Source: Enchytraeus crypticus (taxonomy: Eukaryota; Annelida; Clitellata; Enchytraeida; Enchytraeidae). Taken from it: a stretch of DNA of 64,000 nucleotides. The first letter of the stretch is position 1, and every line of letters starts with the position of its first letter. The DNA lies in NCBI GenBank assembly GCA_905160935.1, contig CAJHZI010000436.1, forward strand, positions 186,001 through 250,000, in the 5' to 3' direction. The position numbers were made by a program, and so were the translations under genes. Positions 1 to 11,099 of the stretch are shown piece by piece. The notes beneath the pieces were generated by a model that was given only the letters and a program-made list of their open reading frames with translations, did not search any database and had not been told where the DNA came from.

Positions 1-349
1 CTTTAGGCAAAAAAATCAGTGATAAACAAGGTGCTATAAATTCACGAAATATTTCAGTGTTGCCCTTGGGACGGACGGAAGAGAGTATAGGCAGAGTTAA
101 AGAAGGGACATTGCGCGAGACTGTATAGAAAAAGATTTCTAGAAATTCTCAGAGGTAAAGATTGACATTGTATCAGGGCATTGCTGCAGCTATCCTGTGA
201 GAAATCTCCGATAAAAGTGTGTATATTTTATAAGTCTTCAATCTTTTTGTAATGTATTATACGCAATGAATCCTGAGCTAAAGAAACGAGGAATCATACC
301 CACCATAACGCCTAATCAGAAAGCTAAGACTGGAACGGGAAACCACCTC

Positions 350-640
350 AATGCTTATTAAGATACAAGGTGATATTAAGTATTAATTAGGGCTATATTA
401 ATCAAGATACAAGGCCATATGAATGCTATATTAATTATTATGGCTGTGTTAATTAATTATTAAGATACAACGCTATATTAATTATTAATAATATATTAAC
501 TATTAATTTTATTATTAACTATATTAACTATATATATACTATTAACTAATATATATTAACAAATATATGTATATACTATTAACTATATTAACTATTATTA
601 GCTATATTAATATATTAATTTTATATATTGATTTAATGAA
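350..640. repeat. AT-rich degenerate tandem repeat
   Basis: Three units with AAGATACAAGG (or CG) and ATATTAATT, then many TATTAACTA repeats. Bases 1-350 show nothing recognisable. Confidence 0.5.
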
Positions 641-1187
641 CTTGACGGTAAATGGAATGTTCTTAGTGAGCGGAAAGGAAGATTGTGAGTAGGTATGTGT
701 GCATTGGACCTGTCACTTGCAAAATACAAGAGAGTTTTAGATAATTATTTAAAAGGTAAATTCTCGCATTATACTAAATAAAATAAACATGGTAAAATAA
801 ATTATACGCTTAGAAATTACTAAATTAACCAGTAGTAATTTATAATTTATAATTGTCTTCAAATCAAGGTAAACATTTATTGTATAGTGAAATTTAGCTC
901 AAATGGACTGTTGCTTTTATTCCTTTTCTTTCTCTGTCAACGAAACATATTTCCCTGTCTCCTGTTAGCTTCCATCAGTAATCCAATGATAGCAATCCCG
1001 TTCTATTACATGCAATATCGCCATTCATTAGCAGCTTAGTAGTTTGAAAGTGTCCACTCTTCTTTTATATGTGAATCAACAATTGAATCTCTTTACAGTA
1101 CATGCAATATAGTCATCTACTAGCATCTCAGTTAGTAATAGTCACTCAGCTCAGTTCTAGCCATTTAAATATTTAACTATTGTGTTA

Positions 1188-1300
1188 CCAAGTGGCTTGT
1201 CCAAGGTACATATTCCTACTCACATGGTGCCTTTCACGCTCCATACAGAGCATTTCATCAAAGAACGAGTTAGTCCCTACACAAAAAGGCTATGTCTGTT
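1188..1300 (-). repeat. LINE-tail related repeat (AGGTCCAAGG family)
   Basis: Shares CCAAGGTACATATTC, TTTCACGCTC and a GAGCA-TTCAT-like stretch with copies near 2.5, 19.8, 35.7 and 59.6 kb. Confidence 0.55.
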
Positions 1301-1315
1301 TTATACCTTAATGTA

Positions 1316-1665
1316 GTCTCTCTCTCTCTCTCTCTCTTAATGTACTGTATACTGGCAGGTCCATTGTATATAATGCCTTCACTCTTCTCTGTTTTTCGCT
1401 TTCCTCTTCATGCCCACATATGAGTGGAGCTTTAACACAACTAATATTTCTAATCTCGGCTTACCTCTGTCTGTGTCTGTATTTCCTTCCATTCTGCCTT
1501 CTATGACCATTTTACTAGACTTTCCCCCTTCGAATATGTCCTATCCAGCTCTTCTTCTTATTTCTTAATACATTTATCAGCTGTCTATCTGTACCAACTC
1601 TCTTCAGAGCTTTCTCATTTATAACCGTTTGAGTCCAGCTAATCCTTTCCATTCTTATTCATGTC
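1316..1665 (-). mobile_element. LINE 3' end relic, with CT tract as its tail
   Basis: Read on the minus strand it gives RNKKKSWIGH-like and YTMDLPVYSTLRE-like text, and it ends at a (GA)n tract (CT on plus at 1316-1338). It is homologous to the copy at 25.1-25.5 kb. Confidence 0.72.
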
Positions 1666-1683
1666 CTATCATTATTATTTTTC

Positions 1684-1742
1684 ATGTCTCTGACATCATC
1701 CTTGCATGAGGAAACGGACGTTAAACTTTTATTATTGTCAAT
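1684..1742 (+). repeat. GACGTCC-element
   Basis: Contains TCTGACATCATCCTTGCATG, AGGAAACGGACGTTAAAC and an ATTATTG tail. Confidence 0.6.
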
Positions 1743-2470
1743 CGGCCATCTCATAAGTACAAGAGAAACTTTCAAATAAAATAAACATCATCTAAAACTA
1801 TTCCTTCCTTTTTAGACTTCAACTGTTTTATTTAGAAATTATAAGCTAATTAGCTAATTAAGCCTAACCCAAAACAGTAATCGTCTATCTGAAATTTAAC
1901 GTTGAAACAGGAGACTATTTAAAAGACTCCGTAGGATATTTAATCTCAAGCTTCTAGTTTTCTAAGTCAACTCTGCACTGGACAAATATTACGCTCGGTA
2001 TAAAATTTATATCTAAGAGTTCAACCAGCTTCTCAAACTCTTTCTGCAACTTATACACATTCACTCAAGCAATTGATTGATGGAAATTAAACAAGCTTCT
2101 CTTTGTTTGGCTTTTAAATATATCTCACACTAACGCGAGTTTCCATTTACCTGCGGTTGAAATTTTCGTGGAACATTGAAGTCTTATTTTTAACACGCTT
2201 GATATGAGTGCAAAGAGGAATTTTATCAGCTTGGATCCAGATTGGAATTCTTTCGATCTTTTCTTTCACTTAGTTTTAGAGACTCTTTCATAGTTTGGTA
2301 TGCTATACAATTATTCATGGACGTATGCGTCTAGGTCGTATTTTATAAAGCAATGAACTTCAAACTAACAGTAAAAATTACGCCACATAAATTATTTTTC
2401 TGGAATAATTTTCAAGAATAAAGAACTTCTGAATAGCGTCATTGAGACAGAGTCTAGACATATGTGTACA
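1743..2470. other. No gene seen
   Basis: AT-rich unique-looking sequence. No coding frame, no recognised repeat. Confidence 0.5.
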
Positions 2471-2477
2471 GATTCTC

Positions 2478-2640
2478 CCTCTCTCTAATGTTAAGCTCAA
2501 GTGGCAGGTCCAAGGTACATATTTTATTCATACTCAGAGTCGGCTTTCACGCTCTGCTCTGCATTGAGCACTCCATAGATCAACAAGTTAATCCCTTAGC
2601 ACAATTTTATGCCTTACCCCTAGCGTATGATGTCTACAGC
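2478..2640 (-). repeat. LINE-tail related repeat (AGGTCCAAGG family)
   Basis: The best preserved copy on this strand: CTCTCTCTAATG, AGTGGCAGGTCCAAGGTAC, GCTTTCACGCTC, then GAGCACTCCATAGATCAAC. The short CT tract marks its 3' end on the minus strand. Confidence 0.65.
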
Positions 2641-2649
2641 TTAGGAAAG

Positions 2650-3940
2650 GTTTCTGACGTGGTTTCCAGTTTCCTTCTTCAATTTTTGTTTTGTTGTCTC
2701 TCACGATACATAAAGTTAACTATGTACCAGTATAGAGACAGATAGTAGTCGAATTTGGAAGGAATTAATTAAAGTTAATAATTCTCTTTCAGTCTAAAAT
2801 CAACATCCGCGTTGGGTCAAATATTTACAAACCACTTCATCCTTTCTGAATTCCTACGGCATCGGTTCCTGTTTACGGCAGGCTAGACTACTAGCAATGT
2901 ATGATTGTTAATAATGATAATCACAACTTATTGAGTTGAAAAAGATCACTAGCTGAACTAATGGCATTAATTATTTGTAAGTGAAAACTAGTTGAAAGGA
3001 AGCTGTATAACAGACAGATGAGAATTTATCAGTAGACAAGCATGAGAGGATTTCAAGTTAAGTTCTGCTGACAGACAAATCCTTCTCCCAACATCCCATC
3101 TCTGCCAGGTCCCGCCTCCGGTCTAATGCGAGAGGGAGGGAGGGTGAGAGAAGACTACCTGGTCTTTTTTATTAATTCATAAATGTGTAGCCTATGTAGA
3201 ATTGTGCAGAATTATATGAACCAAGTTTATACTTGTTTACTGAAATTTATTACGAGAGTCTAATTATATTGAGCTCCATTGTTTGATCGATCAGTATTAT
3301 GAATTGTATATGCTATTTTGCAAAATGTATACTAAAGTCTGTTTGTAAAAGTATGTCACTCTAGTTTCTAAAAGTTTTGTTTATTTTCGCTGCAGATGGT
3401 CCTGTCTTCTTATTGTATTAATTTTATTGTCTATGTCCGTTTATTGCTCGAACAATTTGCTACAACTTCTATATCAGATTTACAAATTTTCAAAACAATT
3501 AGTGACCAGAACTACATCCACTCGGCCCCTAAATATGGAGCATGCGGAAAAACCGATTTCTTACTTCATACCCGGAAATTCCGCTCAGAAATTTCTTCCA
3601 CATTCATACAGGATTTATGCGACGTTCCTGAGATATATGAGCGTCGTTAACATGACTTATACAGCAGATGAGATGCTTTAGGTTTCCGAGATGAAATACG
3701 ACTTTGGTGAACAACCCGCCATTGTTTGAGTATTCTGCACACTTTAAGTTTTTATACGTTTAAGATTTAATAGGATTTGTTTGCTTGTATAGTTACATAT
3801 ATGGTATACCGCGCATATTTTCCGTTCTTTGTCATTTTCGTTATTTCTCCTTCTCTTCACGGTTATTAGTAACTTCAGAGTGCATCGATTGTAGGATTTA
3901 GGAGTAATCCTTCAGCAACTTCGTGTTTTCTGTTCATTCT
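2650..3940. other. No gene seen
   Basis: Short overlapping frames near 3.4-3.7 kb have no coding character or splice support. A GAGGGAGGGAGGG run lies near 3130. Confidence 0.5.
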
Positions 3941-3942
3941 TG

Positions 3943-4171
3943 TCTTCCAAAGTGGGCGCCCATCCTTGTTCTAACTCAGCCCGACATTGCTTCTTTTTAT
4001 AAAACTAATGCCATATTACGTGCGTTAAACCCACCCCATGGAATTATTCTATCGCCTATCGAGAAGAATTATTGTGATTTATTTTGTACAATGGTGATCG
4101 CCCACAAAGTACTAACCGCGCGCAAAGTTGCTTTACTTCGTTCAATCGACGCGCAGCTCAACCGAGTGCCC
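3943..4171 (-). repeat. Two 5S rRNA-like relics in tandem
   Basis: On the minus strand two stretches (3943-3996 and 4090-4160) resemble the 3' half of 5S rRNA, the region with the internal control box C: AAGTAAAGCAACTTTGCGCG, then GTTAGTACTTTGTGGGCGAT in the second unit; the first has GGATGGGCGCCCAC. Both are diverged and not functional 5S genes. A 5S-derived SINE is the likeliest explanation. Confidence 0.6.
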
Positions 4172-4690
4172 TAAATCCCCTTTTTAGTGATGTAATATTT
4201 ACTAGTCAACTGAATTGAGACCCACCGAATTGATATGCGTATCTCTTGAAAATAAAAATAAATATTATAATTAGTCAATAAGAAATCAGTGTTTAACACG
4301 TTGATATCAGATGTGAGATTTTTCTATGGTGATATATTTAATTCTAAAGAAAAGTGTAGAAAAGTGGTAGTGTTAGTATTCTAAGTCGCGAAGCAGTTGC
4401 TTATTTATAAATACATTTCTTTTATCGTACCAACAGCGACGTATTTTTGGTTACACATATAAGCAAAAGAATACAACACAAAGTTGCTAATCCTATTTCG
4501 AACATAAATCTTAATCCACAACAATTCCTATTTGAAGATAAATTGTGTATCAAGACTTCTTTTTGTAATACAAGTATGTATATATTAATATATAAAATAT
4601 CTAAAATGTTTATATTAGCATAAAAATAAATAAAATGTCTATGTTAACAAGTAAAATTTATATAAATGCAAAGATTAACATATAAAATCG

Positions 4691-4693
<3 letters not shown>

Positions 4694-4747
<54 letters not shown>

Positions 4748-4756
4748 ATATATAGA
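4694..4756. repeat. (AT)n microsatellite
   Basis: More than 20 TA units, then a short ATGTATATATATAG edge. The sequence to about 5200 holds nothing else recognisable. Confidence 0.8.
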
Positions 4757-5179
4757 CCTATATATGCTTCTAGTAATATAATATCGTAGTGTAATGCATT
4801 TCACTGCTGATCAAAAATATCAAAAAGTCTCTGAAGAAATTCTGCATTGATGGTCGGTTTTCTGAATTTCATTTTACGCAGGTTGATTTAATTTTCTGCG
4901 GGGTAACTGATTCAGTTTTCTGTACCTTGATACGGGCACTTGATGGAGAGAGCTTAGGGTAGGCTAATCCGTCGAGTGTCACCCGGGACTCACAGTTCAA
5001 TCCTGCACTGACCGATTGCTTATTATAATGCGCATTCCAGCTTGGAGTCATCATCTACCGGAGCGATCCTGTGATAAGCCGACGTTTGCAGGATTTATTT
5101 TAGCAGGATTTAGAAGAATGTTTAAATAGAAGTAATTCTACTTGAAATCGAGAATTCTGACTAAGATCAGCGTAAATGA

Positions 5180-5410
5180 TGTAAATCGTAGTGTATCATG
5201 TAAATAATTGTCACTAATTATAAATCATGTAATACATAGTAAGTCGTGGAAAATCATAGTAAATCATTGTTAATCATGTTTATAGTAGTAAATAATAGTA
5301 AATCATGTAATTTATATAAAGTCGTTGTAAAGCATAGTAAATCATAGTAAATCATAGTAAATCGAAGTAAATCATAGTAAATCCTAGTAAATCACGTAGT
5401 AGTTCATGAT
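5180..5410. repeat. Degenerate decamer repeat
   Basis: Around twenty near-copies of AAATCATAGT with one-base changes. Bases 5411-6870 hold no recognised feature. Confidence 0.65.
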
Positions 5411-6875
5411 ATAATAAATAATAATAACAATAAATAATAGTAATAAGGCAAAGGCTTTCCATGACTTTGCAAAGATTTAATGCAGTCTGCTTCAACAATT
5501 CTTTTAAGCCGATTGATGACCTCGAGTAGCCGGGCGGCGATTCAGCACGTATTGCTTGAATCGTTTTTATCAAACCCCAGGTTATTTACACCGGGATAGA
5601 AAAACTAAAATTAAAAAAAATAATAATAAATAATGATAAGATATAGCGACTTACTATAAATTACATGATTTACTATTATTGACAATCGCCCAGCAACATT
5701 TTCTCTCTAGCGTCCCCCCAAACTTCTCCTCGGCACCTTCTAGCACATTCATACCGATACCTCAACCCCAATTAAGATGTTACACTATAATATAAATATT
5801 TATAATTTATAAACTATTTATAAATTGAAAACTAAAAGCCACATCAGCTGTATAATGTAACGTAAATTAGATATTGAGTTGGGGGGCAAAGGTATTCCAA
5901 GGGCAATATTAAATTTAGATGTGGTAGAAGGAACATTCATTGGTTGATGGTGGCATCACCATCTTAATCGACAAAGTGCTCATATGTGGCTACCAGCACT
6001 CTTAGAAATGTGCGTGTTTACTCAAGTATTTGACAATACACTCAATTAAAACAAGTTAATGTTTAAGATAACTTACAAGAAAACAAACGAATAAATTGTT
6101 AAGTTTTTCTTGTATTTGTAAACATTTAATATAGTTTCAGAAAAGGATTGAGATAGGACTAGGCATAGGAGAGAGTTAGAAACTTATGGAATAGAGTTTT
6201 AGTATTTAATAATAACATTCAAATGAGACCCGCGGTTCATTTGGCACCAAAGCACTCCTGACCCCGTGCTATCGGATCATATGCAAATGAACCTGGAGTC
6301 TCGAAACGAAACGGAAATATTGGAAATGAGTTGCGACGATTGGAGGATTGCTACCAAGTGCATTTAACTAGGAATAGCTCTCAAGCATAGCTCTAATGCT
6401 ATATAATGTATGCTCTTCTGCATACATTTTTCTCAAATTTGAATCCGTCTTCATTGATTCAACATCTCAAGATTATCGATTATTTGCAGTTTCATAGCGT
6501 AAATTCTATCCATTAAAACTGCATTCAAGTAAAGAGCTTAGCGTGAGTGATTAAATGCATTTGATTTGTTTTGTAATGTTGATAAAATGATTTTTAATTA
6601 ATATTATAAAAATGAATGTCTTCATCAAAGAATTGCAGATGATTACTAAAAGTTTATGAATAAAATATAATATTGGCTTATAAGAAGGTACTTAGCGTTT
6701 AACTGCACATTCTTCTACTTTAATGCATCATATTTAGTATTAATCTTTATAACATCTCACTGTTAAGAAGTAACTGGCGGTTTCAACAACAAGTGACGAG
6801 AAAATTCAGTGAAAAAAATGTAATTTCTGCCATAATATTTTCGTAAGTTTACAAACTGAGCAATTTACGAGTTTA

Positions 6876-6922
6876 TGATGATGATGATTATGATGATGAT
6901 GATGATGATGATGATGATGTTC
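6876..6922. repeat. (GAT)n microsatellite
   Basis: About 15 GAT units with one interruption. It may be the tail of a lost copy of the (GAT)n-tailed repeat. Confidence 0.65.
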
Positions 6923-7163
6923 ATGATTTCACATCAGTAGAACTCATCGAATTTCACGAAATTTCGTGTTATATGAGCATTTTAAGGAACTTTTTCCCTC
7001 CCTTGCTGTACATCAGTTGAGAAGTTTTGTTACGCACTAGCAGCGCAGGATGCAGACTTGATGCATTCCTTCTATTAACTGGACGACAATTTATCATCAG
7101 TTGCCGACAACGACATAAATATGAGAAATAATCTGTCAGCCCAACGATGCTAAAAGTTGAAAG

Positions 7164-8464
7164 TAGAGATGGGAATTTTATGAATTTCCAGAGTTCGGGT
7201 TCGGTTCTAACAAGGGTTCGGTTCGGGTTCGGCTTGCTTTCCAACTCGCAAGAGTTTGATTCGAGTTCGAAATGGTTTGGTTTGGATAATGTTGCAATTG
7301 TTTAACCTTACTTATAATAGTCATGGTTATGACAAACATGTTTAAAATGGTTTATGGTAAATATGCTTAAAAATTAATTCAGTCATAATAGCTGCCACAT
7401 TTTTTCACCTGGGTAAAAATATGACAATGAAAAAAGGAGAGAAGTGGTATTTATTCCTGTCCATTTCTTATTTCATTTATTGTTAGTTGACCAACAAATG
7501 TTCATAATATAATTAGCTTTATAATTGTATCTGAAATATTCTCCTTGATTATAACGAGCAAATAGAATGCTTCATCAATTTTTAAATTTTTATTGTCACT
7601 ATAGGCCTATATATTAGATACGTTTATAATTAAGTGGAAATGTCTTGGCTAAAATTTGATCCAATATTTCATAGACAAAGTGAAATTTTGTAACAGAAAA
7701 ACGTCAAATAAAGATGATTTAGTAAACACGTGTACTTCCATAGAAAATGATCATAATATATATACACCGTTTGCTATCAACTGACCAGTAATAAGCTTCA
7801 TAATTTACCTTAGGGTTTCAAATTTTAAACTCTCAGATCAATTATGAAGTTACGAAAATAGTTATGAAATTATTGTATTGCTATAGTGCAAAATTATTTA
7901 CTCCAGATAGCCTTGATATAGAATGTCATATATAATTATTCGTAAATCTGGCTGCAAAAATATTAAGGTAGCACACTAAAATTAGGAAAAAATTCATAAT
8001 TTGAATTTAACAAGAACAAGTCCACCTAGCTTGAGTCAAGCATTTTCAGATTTTTATGGGATACTCTCATCACGTTTGTATCTTTGATGCTAATCTTCAT
8101 TCCATATTTCAATGCCGTATCATTCAGACTATCCATTATCTTCTGTAGGCCCGTCTCGCTTCACGCTACCATTCCTTTGTACCGCTACCATTTTAAAATT
8201 TGTGTCGGAACCAGCCTTACCTGAATATATATTGTTAGATACTGTAAGACATGTAAATGCAAAAACTAATATATATTTGTATTGTTCCTACTATCTTTAG
8301 TTAATGTCAGACTGGTGAAGAAGAGAGGAACTCTAAGAGTTTGGTTCGGTTCGGGTTCGGCCAGAGTCTGGGTTCGGGTTCGGTCAGAGTCTGGGTTCGA
8401 GTTCGGTTCGGTTCCGTCAAAATTCTAGATTGTAGGGTTCGGTTCGGTTCGATTCCCATCTCTA
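7164..8464. mobile_element. Non-autonomous hAT element, 1.3 kb, with 8-bp target duplication
   Basis: The ends are inverted repeats starting TAGAGATGGGAAT on both strands (13 identical bases). They are flanked by the same 8 bases, GTTGAAAG, at 7156-7163 and 8465-8472. An 8-bp target duplication with a CAGRG/TAGRG-type end is the hAT hallmark. Both subterminal regions are packed with GGTTCGG-type repeats (7192-7235 and 8338-8450). No transposase coding is visible, so it would have been moved in trans. Confidence 0.88.
8100..8200 (-). mobile_element. LINE RT fragment nested inside the hAT element
   Basis: The plus strand here, around TCATTCAGACTATCCATTATCTTC, matches the reverse complement of the LINE relic at 55.07-55.14 kb. 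It is a short, inverted piece of the same RT region. Confidence 0.6.
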
Positions 8465-8472
8465 GTTGAAAG

Positions 8473-9639
8473 TATAGAGCTGCCGTTTAATAAATATATA
8501 CATGTATACGGGAAATTCCCTTTTGGTTAAATACATTAAGCCAAGTGTTCGGGTATTAATGTGTCTATTACGACAAGTGGAATTTCCTGTTGGTCTACTC
8601 TACAGTGTTCCAGACACATCACATTGTTTTACAAGCATAAGTACACACTATCCCGTTTGCATACTCTACGAATGCAGCAAGTAATGTGTAGAGAACACGA
8701 GCAAGTAAAGCTACGCACACACGCGCGTTCTTCACATGTGAAACAGAAAAGTTGTCATCTGGCGCAGTCAGGATATGAAAGATTCTCAGAAATCTCAAGC
8801 AATTCATTGCTGGCGACATTGTTCTATGATTGCTTAATTAGTATGATGCCACGTGATCCGATATTCGTTGAGCAGCTTCAATCAAAACGTATGAAAATAG
8901 CCGTTTAAGCTGAATAGAATAGAATTTCTACATTAACATCAGAGAAGAAAGAAAGATGCAAAAATATCACAACGATATGCGAAAGTGACAATTAAAGTAT
9001 TCAGATTGACTCAGCAATTATTGAGAAACAATTCTGGCAAATTGTAATTTAACAGACAGTCAATGTTTTCAAAAACGTTTCAGTTACTAACCGGTTAGAG
9101 TTTAAAGGCTTGCGTATTTTTAGAATTAATATGTAAATACTGCGCTACATAACCTTTCAACAATTAAATGAGTATATTACGTTACTACTTCACAATCAAT
9201 GATCAAACAATCGCAGTTGTATTTCAACTGAGATTGTTTGCAATGGTTACGAATATGACAGATTTAGCTTTGCGGTGTTGTGAATGATCTCGGAGAAACA
9301 ATATCATGGAATGTCTGGGGAATTCACAGTTTTAGAGTTAATTCTAGTCGGTGCGTGCCAGATAACGGTAATTCTTTATCGGGAAAATTCCATCATGCAA
9401 CTGATAAATAAAACGCGACCAAACAACGCCGCCAAAAGTAGGTTTAGGCCTACCAGGTTTATTCCTACATACGACGAAGTGCCAAACGGGTAACTATACA
9501 AAGTAAAAAAAAGAAAACTTAGAGTCCAGACGGAACCAGATAGGCAACAGATGTTTTAGATGTAGTAAAACATATTGATGCTGTTTTAATATGAAATAAA
9601 TTCAATTACTTATTATGCAAAAGATGACTTCACGTATTG
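8473..9639. other. No gene seen
   Basis: An open frame of 115 codons at 8561-8908 lacks coding character and has stop-free neighbours on the other strand. It is not called. Confidence 0.5.
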
Positions 9640-9895
9640 TGCCCGGACTGATTGAAGAATTGACCAACCGGTAATTGCACGTGTCGTAGAAAGCGACTAA
9701 AGCAATAAGATCTAAACCAATGTCAGAAAGGGCATTCGGTTGGTGAGCGCCTAGGCACCAAAAGTTAAACACAAATTTAAACGGATGGAATTATAGGGGA
9801 TTGCCTGATGATATGGTGTGGGACAGAGAGGATTGGAGTTCTATTTGCACCCCGACCCTAGTTGAACAGGGTTTCAAAAGGAAGATGATGATGAT
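9640..9895 (+). repeat. Dispersed repeat with (GAT)n tail
   Basis: Includes GACCAACCGGTAATTGCACG, GCATTCGGTTGGTGAGCGCC, GGGATTGCCTGATGATATGG and TGAACAGGGTTTCAAAAGGA, and ends in GATGATGATGATGG. It is the reverse complement of copies at 56.5, 57.2 and 61.8 kb. It looks like the 3' end of a retroelement. Confidence 0.7.
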
Positions 9896-10949
9896 GGCTT
9901 ATTATGCCAAAGAAGTTGTTTCGCATTACAGTAGCAATATGCCGACAGTTATATAGTATTCAAGTAAAGTCAATGATGTTCATTTGGCCAGTAGTCTACT
10001 GTAACTATTAGATTTGGTAGTGATTTCACATTAAGACATTGCAAAATTCAACATTTACACATTGTGAAGTTAAGAATTTTACAATTTAAATATAACAAAA
10101 TTTATTTAATGCATATTGCAGGTATGAGAACCATGGAACTGAAAAATCCATTAAATAATCCACAACCTTAGTCTGGGTTATTTTATATTTAACTCTCATC
10201 ATCTAATAGGCCTAGATAATCATTCTATGTAGTGATTAAGTACTAAACTTAAATACAAAGAGGATTTCATATTTTTACTATAAGAAATACCTATACAAGT
10301 AGATTTGTTTTTATATTTCTTAGTTCACCTTAGGCACAAATTCTTTGTAGTAGCTGAAATAAAACCTTTCGAAAAGCATTAAAGTAGGCTTTCGAGATAT
10401 ATTGAGTGCCAAGGGTGTTACATGAATCTACTGACTATAAGGCATATTGGCACTGACAAATATCTTTTCGGATTTTCCATCTGTACTCTAAAACGGATTG
10501 TTCAAGCATGCAATTCAAACTCAATTATTCAGCCGTTTCAAAGGTATAAAATTAAAATAGTCTCAGTTATATTGGGTCCCATTTTCTCAAGGGGAAATTT
10601 TGTTTAACCAGTATTTAAAGTAAATATGTTTCAGACTTTTAGACGTTAGAAATCAAAATATGTTCTGCCATTAACTTTGTTCATGCCTGCATCTATATAG
10701 GCTACAATTTGTGCAATTGCTGGACTCTAAATTTTATGAACTTAACTTTGCTTGATTCTTAAATGGCAATAACTCGAGCTTGCTTTCTCTTTATTGATTT
10801 ACATTTGCTAGCTTTTCATTAGTTATGTATCACTTATCAGTAAATATACTCATCGCCAATGCACCAATTTATAGAATTTTAAATTCAATTGGTGTTTGAA
10901 TTTAAAACGTTCTGAATACGCTTTTCTGAAGCGTTTGAAATAAAAACGG

Positions 10950-11085
10950 TTCTGACATTGCTTTCGAGTGAGGAAACTGACGTTAACCTTAGCTTTACCA
11001 GCTTTTTCAAGAACTTAAAAAATCACATAACATGCATTTATTTAGGAAACTGCCATTAGCATTAGCTTTACCAGCTTTTATATCT
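10950..11085 (+). repeat. SINE with repeated 3' domain
   Basis: CTGACATTGCTTTCGAGTGA, then GGAAACTGACGTTAACCTTA. About 65 bases on, AGGAAACTGCCATTAGCATT with the same AGCTTTACCAGCTTTT ending. Confidence 0.55.
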
Positions 11086-11099
11086 TAGATAAAATGCAA

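Noticed and set aside
3923..4174. 83-codon plus frame
   Set aside because: It lies antisense across 5S-like relics and has no protein-family signal.
8561..8908. 115-codon plus frame
   Set aside because: No domain, no splice context, no codon bias; another frame is open on the opposite strand.
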